This document shows, in pieces, positions 19,406 to 27,222 of a DNA stretch of 64,000 nt. Origin of the DNA: an uncultured Aquimarina sp. (GTDB lineage: Bacteria; Bacteroidota; Bacteroidia; Flavobacteriales; Flavobacteriaceae). Made by a program: the position numbers and the translations under genes. Each line of letters opens with the position of its first letter. Within the stretch, counting starts at the first letter, position 1. The stretch covers positions 30,665 through 94,664 of the forward strand of contig CANMLU010000019.1 in assembly GCA_947498815.1 (NCBI GenBank), written 5' to 3'. A model generated the notes under the pieces. The model did not search any database. It worked only from the letters and a program-made list of their open reading frames with translations, and was not told where the DNA came from.

Positions 19406-20148
19406 CGATGTTTATTAAACGAATTTTTTTTCCAGTACCACATGGTTATAAAGCCAATTACAGCTCCACCGATATGCGCCCAATGAGCAACATTGGAAGG
19501 CCCCAAAACCGCCTGGCCTGTAATCCCTCCATACAAATCCAATAAGAAATATCCTCCTATCAAATATTTTGCTTTAATCGGAATTGGAATAAAGATAATA
19601 TATAAAGGTAAATTGGGATACAACACCGCAAATGCCGCCAGGACGCCAAAAATAGCTCCAGAAGCACCTACCATTGGAGAAATATAAGATCCAATCATTT
19701 TTTCGGTAACCTCTTGAGGTATACTAGGATAAACTTTATATTGACCCGTACTTATGGTTTCTTGTATAAATGCAGTGATTTCTGAAGGAGAAAATCCTGC
19801 ATCCAAATATGCTTGATATCCCGGACTAAATTGGAAGTAGGTAAACAATATCTGAAATCCTACGGCTCCTAAGCCAGAAAAGAAATAGATAAAAAGGAAT
19901 TTTGTTTGACCAATTGAAGTTTCGAGGTGGCTGCCAAACATGTACAGGGCGAACATATTAAAAAAGATATGCCCTGTACCTCCATGCATAAACATATGCG
20001 TAATGATTTGCCATATCTGAAAATTTTCATTCTTAGGAAACCATAATGCAAACCATTCAAAAGCCTTGTCTCCAAGCGTTGACGCCCCTATAAAAACAAG
20101 AATATTAATAATCAATAAGACCTTAACTGTTTCTGTAATTCTCCCCAT
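19396..20148 (-). CDS. Rhomboid family intramembrane serine protease (first of pair)
   Basis: A 250-residue rhomboid with the canonical GASGAIFG (Ser163) and AHWAHIGGAVIGF (His225). HMFMHGGTGHIFFNM carries the conserved His and Asn of helix 2. It begins 7 bases after mutL and overlaps the second rhomboid gene by 10 bases. An extended loop of about 55 residues (roughly 104-158) between helices 3 and 4 is longer than in GlpG and could shape substrate access. The tandem rhomboid arrangement behind mutL is one I recognise from other flavobacterial genomes. Confidence 0.92.
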   Translation of the reverse strand: MGRITETVKVLLIINILVFIGASTLGDKAFEWFALWFPKNENFQIWQIITHMFMHGGTGHIFFNMFALYMFGSHLETSIGQTKFLFIYFFSGLGAVGFQILFTYFQFSPGYQAYLDAGFSPSEITAFIQETISTGQYKVYPSIPQEVTEKMIGSYISPMVGASGAIFGVLAAFAVLYPNLPLYIIFIPIPIKAKYLIGGYFLLDLYGGITGQAVLGPSNVAHWAHIGGAVIGFITMWYWKKNSFNKHRWN

Positions 20149-20155
20149 TTATATT

Positions 20156-22027
20156 TTAAAATTTCTTATCGATCTCATCTACTGTTAACGTGATGAAAGT
20201 CGGCTTATTATCTGGTGTTATCGTAGGTTCTGTACAGGCAAAGAGGCTATTTACCATATATTGTTGTTGTTCTGGAGCTAGTTCTACCCCCGTTCTAACG
20301 GCTATACTCCTGGCCATTGATTTGGCTAATAGATCTGTTTGAGAAAATCCACTATCCGGGACTTCGTTTTCAAGATCGTTGATCAATTGTTCTAATAAAA
20401 CAGAGACTTCTTTTTCGGTAGCCACAGCCGGTATTCCTGTAATTTCAATTTCGCCCAGACGTTGTTCGCCAAAAATGAAACCAGTATTTTCTAATTGTTC
20501 TTTAACAGTTTCAAGAAGTGCTATTTCTTTTTTTGAAAAAGACAGTTTTAAAGGAAATAATAATTGTTGACTTACTGCACTGGCCATAGTAATACCACGC
20601 AATAGCTCTTCATATACTATTCGTTGATGTGCACGATGTTGATTTACAATCACCATCCCACTCTTAATAGTGGTCACGATATACTTTCTTTGAAGTTGAT
20701 ATGTAGTGTGATTGGCCGTTGTCTTTTCTTCATTCTCAAAAATAGACCCCGTAACTTCTTCACTTTCGAACTCTACCGAAGAAAAGTCATTTTCCTTTGG
20801 TTTTGTTGTCTCCATTTCGGATTCTAATCCGACATATAAGTTTTCCCAACTACCAGTAGATTCTTTTTTAAATGAAGTATAACTTTTTGATGATGTATTA
20901 GATCCCGTTATTTTTTCTTCTTTAAATGGATTAAAACTTCGATCCACCTCGATCGTAGGCGTTTTGGCCATTTTACTTTTGTATTCGTATGGAGTATCCA
21001 TAGACGAATCTCTATTAAAATCCAAAACCGGTGCTACGTTAAACTGTCCCAAACTATGTTTTATCGTGGAACGCAACATAGCATACAACGCATGCTCATC
21101 TTCAAATTTAATCTCGGTCTTTGTAGGGTGAATATTAATATCTACGGATCTAGGATCAACCTGCAAGTAAATAAAATAACTTGGATGTGCTTTATCTTTT
21201 AACAAACCCTCAAAAGCTGCATTGACTGCATGATTCAAATAGGGGCTTTTTATAAATCTATCGTTCACAAAAAAGAATTGTTCTCCTCGAGATCTTTTGG
21301 CATATTCGGGTTTACCAACAAAACCACTAATAGTCACCAGATCAGTTTCTTCTTTGACAGGTACTAATTTTTCATTTGTTTTTCCTCCAAAAATATTAAC
21401 AATCCGCTGACGATTATTGGACAAGGGTAAATTAAACACCTCGCTCCCATTATGATACATATCAAATTTCAAGGTAGGGTGAGCCATTGCAACGCGATGA
21501 AACTCATCAATAATATGGCGTAGCTCTACAGCATTTGATTTTAAAAAATTTCGTCTTGCAGGAATGTTATAGAACAAGTTTTTTACACTAATTGCCGTTC
21601 CTTTTGGAGTGACACAAATCTCTTGAGCAACGACTTCGCTACCTTCGATTTTAATTTCTGTACCGACTTCGTCTTTTTCTTGTTTGGTTTTTAACTCTAC
21701 ATGAGCAATTGCAGCAATCGAAGCCAATGCTTCTCCTCTAAATCCTTTAGTATTTAATTCAAAAAGATCTTCTGCAGATTTTATTTTTGAAGTAGCATGG
21801 CGCTCAAAACTTAATCGAGCGTCGGTAACACTCATCCCGATACCGTCATCGATAACCTGAATTAGCGTTTTACCTGCCTCTTTAATGATCAGTTTAATAT
21901 GAGTAGCTTGCGCATCAATTGCGTTTTCCAACAGTTCTTTCACTACTGAAGCTGGTCTTTGAACCACCTCTCCAGCAGCAATTTGGTTGGCTACGTGATC
22001 TGGTAATAGTTGAATGATATCAGACAT
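20156..22027 (-). CDS. mutL: DNA mismatch repair protein MutL
   Basis: MutL couples mismatch recognition by MutS to strand removal. The N-terminal GHKL ATPase is clear: ELLENAIDAQATHI, DDGIGMS, and TKGFRGEALASIAAIA. The 623-residue length is normal. In the C-terminal domain the region that holds the DQHAxxExxxxE endonuclease motif in nicking MutL proteins reads NQHRAHQRIVYE, and the terminal zinc-site region reads ACTEPTITPDNKPTF instead of a CPHGRP form. The metal-dependent nicking site therefore appears degenerate. It heads a run of minus-strand genes, directly abutting the small ORF upstream. Confidence 0.95.
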   Translation of the reverse strand: MSDIIQLLPDHVANQIAAGEVVQRPASVVKELLENAIDAQATHIKLIIKEAGKTLIQVIDDGIGMSVTDARLSFERHATSKIKSAEDLFELNTKGFRGEALASIAAIAHVELKTKQEKDEVGTEIKIEGSEVVAQEICVTPKGTAISVKNLFYNIPARRNFLKSNAVELRHIIDEFHRVAMAHPTLKFDMYHNGSEVFNLPLSNNRQRIVNIFGGKTNEKLVPVKEETDLVTISGFVGKPEYAKRSRGEQFFFVNDRFIKSPYLNHAVNAAFEGLLKDKAHPSYFIYLQVDPRSVDINIHPTKTEIKFEDEHALYAMLRSTIKHSLGQFNVAPVLDFNRDSSMDTPYEYKSKMAKTPTIEVDRSFNPFKEEKITGSNTSSKSYTSFKKESTGSWENLYVGLESEMETTKPKENDFSSVEFESEEVTGSIFENEEKTTANHTTYQLQRKYIVTTIKSGMVIVNQHRAHQRIVYEELLRGITMASAVSQQLLFPLKLSFSKKEIALLETVKEQLENTGFIFGEQRLGEIEITGIPAVATEKEVSVLLEQLINDLENEVPDSGFSQTDLLAKSMARSIAVRTGVELAPEQQQYMVNSLFACTEPTITPDNKPTFITLTVDEIDKKF

Positions 22028-22321
22028 CTATCGTCTTGCAGTAAATATGGATAAATCAAAATCTATTATATACAAAAAGATAAAAACCAGCACCAAGGCT
22101 ATATATATAACTCTTCTATTGATTTCTCGATTACCCCGATTGCGACTTGATGTACGTGCATCTGCCCAATGAGCTCCAAAATCAATATCATTTGTGGTAT
22201 CGCGATATTTTGTAATCCTATTTTCAAAGTCATAGATATTACCTTCACTTTTACCTTTATAATATCTAGGCGTGTAATTGAATCTTCGGTTTTTCTTTCT
22301 CTTAGGAATACTTAACTTCAC
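22028..22321 (-). CDS. Small basic membrane protein of unknown function
   Basis: A 97-residue protein with an Arg/Lys/Tyr-rich N-terminal half and one C-terminal transmembrane helix (about 71-90), ending in a short basic tail. I do not recognise a domain. Homologues in flavobacteria are, to my knowledge, often labelled riboflavin synthase subunit beta, which does not fit: there is no lumazine synthase motif here, and the real ribH lies just upstream. The mutL start codon directly follows its stop, so it is in the mutL-rhomboid unit. Confidence 0.7.
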   Translation of the reverse strand: MKLSIPKRKKNRRFNYTPRYYKGKSEGNIYDFENRITKYRDTTNDIDFGAHWADARTSSRNRGNREINRRVIYIALVLVFIFLYIIDFDLSIFTARR

Positions 22322-22450
22322 GATTTGTTTCTATCTTTTGATTATCCAAATATACTTAAAATGCACTGCAATCTAAAGCTTTTAGCATTACAATAACATC
22401 AAAATATCAACAACAATGATCGTACCGTTTACTATAGCAAAGAGAAAAAG

Positions 22451-22957
22451 TTACTGTTTGTAGAACTTAGCATCTTTTCGTAATTGTGCCATTTTGATAG
22501 CCGCTATAGCCGCTTCTGTTCCTTTATTACCATGTTTACCACCAGAACGATCTATTGATTGCTGCATAGTATTATCGGTAAGTACACAAAAAACCACAGG
22601 GATATCGTTATTGATATTTAAGTCCTTGATCCCTTGTGTAACCCCTTCGCAAACAAAATCAAAATGCTTTGTTTCTCCTTGAATTACAGAACCAATGGCA
22701 ATAACTGCATCGAGCATATCAAAAGATTCTTGCATCTTTTTACAACCATAGATCAATTCGAAACTACCGGGTACGTTCCAACGTACGATATTTTCTTTGA
22801 TAGCTCCACAATCAATAAAAGCATCAAATGCACCTTGAAAAAGTCCCTGCGTGATATTTTCGTTCCATTCAGAAACAACAATCCCAAACCGAAAATCTTT
22901 CGCGTTTGGGATTGTGTTTTTATCGTATTGTGATAAATTTTTGTTTTCTGTAGCCAT
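22451..22957 (-). CDS. ribH: 6,7-dimethyl-8-ribityllumazine synthase
   Basis: RibH condenses 5-amino-6-ribitylaminouracil with dihydroxybutanone phosphate, the penultimate step of riboflavin synthesis. The 168-residue protein shows VVSEWNENIT, the active-site segment AIGSVIQGETKHFDFVCEGV (with the catalytic His) and PVVFCVLTDNTMQQSIDRSG, ending with the conserved GNKGTEAAIAAIKMA. The N-terminal extension of about 25 residues is longer than in B. subtilis. It stands between a TPR gene 74 bases upstream and the small membrane protein 129 bases downstream. Confidence 0.95.
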   Translation of the reverse strand: MATENKNLSQYDKNTIPNAKDFRFGIVVSEWNENITQGLFQGAFDAFIDCGAIKENIVRWNVPGSFELIYGCKKMQESFDMLDAVIAIGSVIQGETKHFDFVCEGVTQGIKDLNINNDIPVVFCVLTDNTMQQSIDRSGGKHGNKGTEAAIAAIKMAQLRKDAKFYKQ

Positions 22958-23031
22958 ATGGGTTCAAAGTTATGTTGTTTCAGGTTTAAAGTTTCTTTTC
23001 AAACATGAAACAATAAACTTGAAACGATAAA

Positions 23032-23805
23032 CTATTTCTTCATTGCTTGAGCCTTACCAAGATGAACATCCACTTGATTGGCCTCTACACTTTTTGGAAA
23101 CTCATTTTTAATTCGTTCCAAATATTGAATTGCAACATCTACTTTATCCAATGAGATAGCTGTTATCGCTGCTTTTAATAAAAACTTTGGTGTTGTAAAG
23201 TCATTCGTCTTTACTTTTACAGCTTTTTCATAATATCCCAAAGCTTCTTCTATTTGATCCAATTGTGAAAATGCATCTCCAATACCTCCTAAAGCCAAAG
23301 GTCCTAGCATTTCATCATCACTCTTAAAATCATCAAGGTATTCGATAGCTTCTTGATATTTGCTCATATTTAAGTAAGAAAAACCTGCGTAATAATTCGC
23401 TAGATTCCCTGCCTTTGTTCCTCCATAATTTTCAATAATCTCAAGGAACCCATACTTACCCTCACCGCCATTAAGCGCTAAGTTGTATATAGAATCTCTA
23501 ACTGTGCTATTACCATTTACTGCAATATCAAAGTATTGTTGAGCTTTGAACATTTCATTTGCAGCTTCTTGCTCTTTTGGTTCTTGGATAAACTTTTGAA
23601 ATCCTAAATATCCAAGGATAACAATTGCTATCACACCAACGGCTCCAAGTATATATTTTTGATTAGCTGCAACCCATTCTTCGGTTCTGGAAGCTCCTTC
23701 GTCTAAGGTGTTAAACACCTCGGCGGTTGTTGAGTTCTCCTCAACCTGTTCAACTTCTTCAGCTTTATTTTTGGGTTTGTAACCTCTTTTCTTGTAAGTT
23801 GCCAT
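23032..23805 (-). CDS. Membrane-anchored TPR protein
   Basis: A 257-residue protein with a charged cytoplasmic N-terminus (Lys-rich then Glu-rich), one transmembrane helix at about residues 51-69 (YILGAVGVIAIVILGYLGF), and a periplasmic part built of about four tetratricopeptide repeats, for example NLANYYAGFSYLNMSKYQEA and ALGGIGDAFSQLDQIEEALG. This topology resembles YfgM-type ancillary proteins of the Sec translocon, but the partner is unknown. It is divergent from recF and shares a 136-base intergenic region. A TATTTTTG box on the minus strand (23826-23833) is a plausible -7 element. Confidence 0.82.
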   Translation of the reverse strand: MATYKKRGYKPKNKAEEVEQVEENSTTAEVFNTLDEGASRTEEWVAANQKYILGAVGVIAIVILGYLGFQKFIQEPKEQEAANEMFKAQQYFDIAVNGNSTVRDSIYNLALNGGEGKYGFLEIIENYGGTKAGNLANYYAGFSYLNMSKYQEAIEYLDDFKSDDEMLGPLALGGIGDAFSQLDQIEEALGYYEKAVKVKTNDFTTPKFLLKAAITAISLDKVDVAIQYLERIKNEFPKSVEANQVDVHLGKAQAMKK

Positions 23806-23941
23806 AAATTTTCTTTAATGAAGGGCAAAAATAAAATATTTATTCATAATTAAAAGCACAACTATTTATTATTTTTGAATATTTTGCACAGATTAATTAT
23901 GAATCCCACAATAGTTGCGATCCCTTGATCATCAGTACTTT

Positions 23942-25042
23942 ATGATTTTAAATTCTCTTTCTCTTATCAATTATAAAAATTTTGAATCCATCAGTTTCGA
24001 ATTTGATGATAAAATAAACTGTCTTGTTGGAAATAATGGGGTTGGAAAAACAAATATTCTGGACGCTATATATCACTTATCTTTTGGAAAAAGTTATTTT
24101 AATCCAATCACTGGTCAGAACATTAAACATCATAAAGATTTTTTTGTTATTGAGGGGCTTTATACAAAAGACAATAGAGATGAAAAAGTTATAGTTAGCG
24201 CCAAAAGAGGTCAAAAAAAGGTGATTAAACGTAATGGAAAAACCTATGATACATTTAGTGCACATATTGGTTTTTTGCCTTTAGTAATTATTTCGCCGGC
24301 TGATAGGGATCTGATTACCGAAGGCAGTGATACTCGTCGTAAATTTATTGATGGGGTCATCTCGCAAAGCGATCAAAGCTATCTTGCTACCCTTTTGAAA
24401 TACTCCAAATTAGTATCACAACGCAATGCATTACTAAAATATTTTGCAGTTAATACTACTTTTGACCCAACACAATTGGAAATTTATAACGAACAACTTC
24501 ATGAACATGGAAGTGTTATCTATAAAAAGAGAGCCGATTTTTTGGAGACTTTTATTCCGATATTTATAAAAAGATATGAGGCTATTAGTTCTGGTGAAGA
24601 AAAAGTATCTCTTGTATATCAGAGTAAGCTAGCTGAAACAGATTTATTAACATTACTAGAGCAAAATCTACCCAAGGACCGCATGCTGCAATATACAAGT
24701 GTAGGTGTACACAAAGATGATTTATCTTTTGAAATTGAAGGATTTCCCATTAAGAAGTTTGGTAGCCAGGGGCAACAAAAATCATTTTTAATTGCCTTAA
24801 AACTTGCTCAATTCGACTTTATTAAAAAACAGAGTAAAGTAAACCCTATTTTATTATTGGACGATATTTTTGACAAACTCGATGAGAAACGTGTTGAGCA
24901 TATTATTAAATTAGTAGATGATCAAAATTTTGGTCAGTTATTTATTAGTGACACTCATGCAGATCGAACCGAAGAAGTTGTAAAAAAAATATCACAATCT
25001 TATAAGATTATTAAACTAAACAATAACGGGGAAGTAATATAA
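23942..25042 (+). CDS. recF: DNA replication and repair protein RecF
   Basis: RecF is an SMC-like ATPase that helps load RecA at gaps. The start is set at ATG 23942 ([17 protein letters not shown]), giving 366 residues; an in-frame TTG at 23915 adds only nine residues without similarity. Walker A GNNGVGKT spans residues 30-37, the signature motif [18 protein letters not shown] lies in the C-terminal third, and Walker [13 protein letters not shown] follows. Two small genes follow closely: a lipoprotein after 6 bases, then a DUF721/DciA-like protein, so they form a unit. Confidence 0.95.
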   Translation: MILNSLSLINYKNFESISFEFDDKINCLVGNNGVGKTNILDAIYHLSFGKSYFNPITGQNIKHHKDFFVIEGLYTKDNRDEKVIVSAKRGQKKVIKRNGKTYDTFSAHIGFLPLVIISPADRDLITEGSDTRRKFIDGVISQSDQSYLATLLKYSKLVSQRNALLKYFAVNTTFDPTQLEIYNEQLHEHGSVIYKKRADFLETFIPIFIKRYEAISSGEEKVSLVYQSKLAETDLLTLLEQNLPKDRMLQYTSVGVHKDDLSFEIEGFPIKKFGSQGQQKSFLIALKLAQFDFIKKQSKVNPILLLDDIFDKLDEKRVEHIIKLVDDQNFGQLFISDTHADRTEEVVKKISQSYKIIKLNNNGEVI

Positions 25043-25048
25043 CCAGCT

Positions 25049-25465
25049 ATGAAAAAGACCTTATACCTATTATTGATATGTCTTTTTGTACTTTCTTGCT
25101 CAAAATCGGATCCACAAGAGTATAGTAAACATCTTAATGGATATTGGGAAATTGAACGCGTTGTACTACCCGATGGAACAGAAAAAAAATATAATTTCAA
25201 TCAAAGTATTGACTTTTTTGAAGTGAACGACTCTATAGGTATTCGTAAAAAGGTACAACCAAAATTAGATGGCAGTTTTATCATAACCCAGGATAATAAA
25301 GTATTCATTTTAAAAATAGAAAATGACAGTTTAAGAATGCGGTATAAAACTCCTATATCCTCATGGGAAGAAACCATTATTTCTGCAAAAGAAAACCAAA
25401 TAGTGATCAAAAATGAATCTGGAAATGTGTACTTTTACAGACCTTATAAAAAGATCCAGTTATAA
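25049..25465 (+). CDS. Small lipocalin-like lipoprotein
   Basis: A 138-residue lipoprotein with signal MKKTLYLLLICLFVLSC (lipid-modified Cys17). The mature part begins HLNGYWEIERVVLPDG and alternates short beta strands, matching the general pattern of small lipocalin-like proteins in Bacteroidota. No function is known. It starts 6 bases after recF, and its stop overlaps the ATG of the DUF721 gene by one base (TAATG). Confidence 0.75.
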   Translation: MKKTLYLLLICLFVLSCSKSDPQEYSKHLNGYWEIERVVLPDGTEKKYNFNQSIDFFEVNDSIGIRKKVQPKLDGSFIITQDNKVFILKIENDSLRMRYKTPISSWEETIISAKENQIVIKNESGNVYFYRPYKKIQL

Positions 25466-25761
25466 TGGCCAAACGGCATCAAGAACAGCAAAGTTTAAAT
25501 GAAGTCTTAAAAGACTTTGTTTCAAATAACAACCTTCAAAAAGGACTTGATAAAGTTGCTGTACGTGACGTTTGGGAAAAAGTAATGGGACCTGCAATTA
25601 CCAAATACACGCAAAACATTAAATTAGATCGTAAAACATTATTTGTGCAACTTACCTCTTCGGTTTTACGCGAAGAACTAAGTTATGGTAAAGAAAAAAT
25701 CATCACTAATCTTAATGAAGAATTAGGTCGAGAGTTAATTACAAAATTGATTCTTAGATAA
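25465..25761 (+). CDS. DUF721 (DciA-like) protein
   Basis: A 98-residue protein with the DUF721 core: a short N-terminal helix (NEVLKDFVSNNNLQKGLD), VRDVWEKVMGPAITKYTQNI, and LFVQLTSSVLREELSYGKEKI. DciA proteins of this family load the replicative helicase in bacteria without DnaC/DnaI, which fits the recF neighbour and the dnaB gene elsewhere in the window; the assignment to helicase loading is inference. The last 66 bases are repeated, with 7 differences, at 27119-27184, so the 3' end of this gene marks one edge of a possible insertion. Confidence 0.8.
   Translation: MAKRHQEQQSLNEVLKDFVSNNNLQKGLDKVAVRDVWEKVMGPAITKYTQNIKLDRKTLFVQLTSSVLREELSYGKEKIITNLNEELGRELITKLILR
25726..25761 (+). repeat. 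36-bp direct repeat, left copy (end of DUF721 gene)
   Basis: GGTCGAGAGTTAATTACAAA and the 16 following bases up to the stop codon recur without mismatch at 27149-27184. The two copies are 1,423 bases apart and bracket the hairpin and the M57-like protease gene. This is the arrangement left when an element integrates at a gene 3' end and supplies a replacement end. Confidence 0.75.
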
Positions 25762-25950
25762 TGTTTCCTTGTTAAACAAAGTCTTTAAGTTTGTTTACAA
25801 ATAACTTTTCATCTTTGAAATATGTGATATTCAAAATTGTTCCTTTAAAGAGACATAGAGCTTCAATATCCTTAATCGATCAAGTATTGGATTACGCTAA
25901 AAATAACATTCATACTTACATAACCATCTATAAATGTAATTTTCACATGT

Positions 25951-26007
25951 ATTTTAATTTATAATGGGCAAGCTATAGTTTATAGTTTGCCCATTATAAA
26001 TTAAAAT
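25951..26007. repeat. Long perfect inverted repeat (21-bp arms, extendable to 27 bp)
   Basis: The 21 bases at 25951-25971 (ending TATAATGGGCAA) are exactly complementary to 25987-26007 (starting TTGCCCATTATA). A G-T pair and CTATA/TATAG continue the stem inward to a three-base loop, so a transcript would form one hairpin of about 27 bp. There is no T-run and no gene end nearby, so it is not an obvious terminator. It ends 3 bases before the motif shared with the lectin locus. Confidence 0.85.
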
Positions 26008-26010
26008 AGC

Positions 26011-26033
26011 ACATTCACAAAACCACTATAGTA
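26011..26033 (+). promoter_or_regulatory. Upstream motif shared with lectin locus (copy A)
   Basis: ACATTCACAAAA followed by CCACTATAGTA lies 53 bases before the protease start. The same motif with 3 differences in 23 bases lies 47 bases before the first lectin lipoprotein (29194-29216). Conservation in two otherwise unrelated upstream regions at nearly equal distance suggests a regulator site or unusual promoter. Confidence 0.5.
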
Positions 26034-26086
26034 ACTGGCAAATATTCATGATATTTTCAAATTTCAATTAATAATTAAAATTTATT

Positions 26087-26905
26087 ATGAAAAGCACATA
26101 TTTATTTGCCATAGGTTTGTCATTAACACTTTTTTTGACTTCTTGTGAACAAGAAGAAGATTCAATCACAATGGAAGTAGATCAACTTCAGGAGTTAGAA
26201 CCCACAAAAGATCATCTTCTTTTTTTAGAATCATTAAAGATAAATACTCGAAACGCAATTCTGAAGAATATTACACGTCCAGACGGGATTACTACTCAAT
26301 ATCTAATCTCTGGGGATATCGCTGTTTCAATAGAATCTTATGAAGATTATAAATCTTCATCAAACCCATCTAACAAGCAGTATCGATCACAATTTATAGT
26401 AGCACCAGAGCATCGTGAGATAATAATAAGATCTGATGTTTGGTCCTATGACATGCGATTAGCCATAGAGCGGGTTGTAGAAAATTATAATAGACTTGAG
26501 AATACACTTAAATTTAAAATTGATCCCTATGTAAATGATCAAAATGCAGATATTGTAATTTATTCTAATTTTAGTACTGACGTAGGTGGAAGAGCAGAAT
26601 TTCCGAGCAGTGATGGACGACCTGGTAAATGGATCGAATTGGATGGTGGTTTAAACAATCTTGGTTTTAATGTTATCAAACATGTGATTGCTCATGAAAT
26701 AGGGCATTGCGTAGGACTAAGACATCAAGATTTTAGAACTCTTGCATCCTGCGGTGGCGGCAACGGGAATGGATTCATAGCGCTTATTCCAGGAACACCT
26801 GCTGCAGAAGACGAACCCTCTATCATGATAGCATGTTATGATGCAAACACCGCTACAGGAGAATTTACAAGCTCTGATAAGCTAGCATTAAATACGCTTT
26901 ATTAA
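26087..26905 (+). CDS. M57-like (HEIGH) metallopeptidase lipoprotein
   Basis: A 272-residue SPII lipoprotein (lipobox LTSC, Cys20) followed by CEQEED and an acidic linker. The zincin signature HEIGHCVGLRH is complete at residues 203-213, with His203, His207 and His213 as zinc ligands and Glu204 as the catalytic base. Upstream NADIVIYSNFSTDVGGRAEFP is typical of the dual-action HEIGH metallopeptidase family (M57-like). It should act on the cell surface or in the periplasm. The block containing it is bounded by the DUF721 3'-end repeat, which suggests acquisition, and it shares upstream and downstream elements with the lectin lipoproteins. Confidence 0.85.
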   Translation: MKSTYLFAIGLSLTLFLTSCEQEEDSITMEVDQLQELEPTKDHLLFLESLKINTRNAILKNITRPDGITTQYLISGDIAVSIESYEDYKSSSNPSNKQYRSQFIVAPEHREIIIRSDVWSYDMRLAIERVVENYNRLENTLKFKIDPYVNDQNADIVIYSNFSTDVGGRAEFPSSDGRPGKWIELDGGLNNLGFNVIKHVIAHEIGHCVGLRHQDFRTLASCGGGNGNGFIALIPGTPAAEDEPSIMIACYDANTATGEFTSSDKLALNTLY

Positions 26906-26998
26906 TATATCACACATAATACTGGATAACAATTCTTTAATTTACTAAAAAAAGCAAAGCCATTTATATTACCATATACTTTTTTGTTAGTGGCTTTT

Positions 26999-27080
26999 TT
27001 TGGGGCGACCAGCTTTTTTACTGCATACAAGCATAAGCTGGTCTTATAAAACTTATCCGGTTATTACCCGGATAGGTTTT
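26999..27080 (+). ncRNA. Two-hairpin conserved element, copy A
   Basis: GGGGCGACCAG leads into hairpin 1 (GACCAGCTT 27007-27015 with AAGCTGGTC 27035-27043) and then hairpin 2 (TATCCGG 27054-27060 with CCGGATA 27068-27074), followed by GGTTTTT. The same element recurs at 29898-29975, where the eighth... inner pairs of hairpin 1 change from C-G to T-A on both sides. This compensatory change supports a folded RNA. It lies about 100 bases after the protease stop and could be a 3' element, an attenuator or a small RNA. Confidence 0.6.
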
Positions 27081-27118
27081 TATTAAGTTTTTTAAAAGCG
27101 ACGTATATGTAACCTTTT

Positions 27119-27184
27119 AAAATCATCATTAACCTTAAAGAGAAAGTCGGTCGAGAGTTAATTACAAAATTGATTCTTAGATAA
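27119..27184 (+). pseudogene. Orphan 3' fragment of a DUF721 gene
   Basis: These 66 bases match the last 66 bases of the DUF721 gene (25696-25761) at 59 positions; the final 36 are identical and include the stop codon. The fragment stays in frame (encoding GRELITKLILR and stop at the end) but has no 5' part. Changes are concentrated in the first 30 bases, so it looks like the displaced 3' end of another allele rather than a fresh copy. Confidence 0.75.
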
Positions 27185-27222
27185 ATCTAATTTTCGGGTT
27201 TATAAGAATTATTCTGTCCCTT

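Larger units (their letters stand above)
25762..26086. other. Gene-free 325-base interval upstream of the M57-like protease
   Basis: I see no coding sequence here. The first 190 bases are A/T-rich without recognisable signals. The second half holds a very strong inverted repeat (25951-26007) and a motif shared with the first lectin gene (26011-26033). Confidence 0.6.

Noticed and set aside
25726-27184. Complete integrative element or prophage
   Set aside because: The bracketed 1.4 kb has no integrase, transposase or phage gene; only the repeat pattern suggests insertion, so it is reported as a remnant or cassette only.
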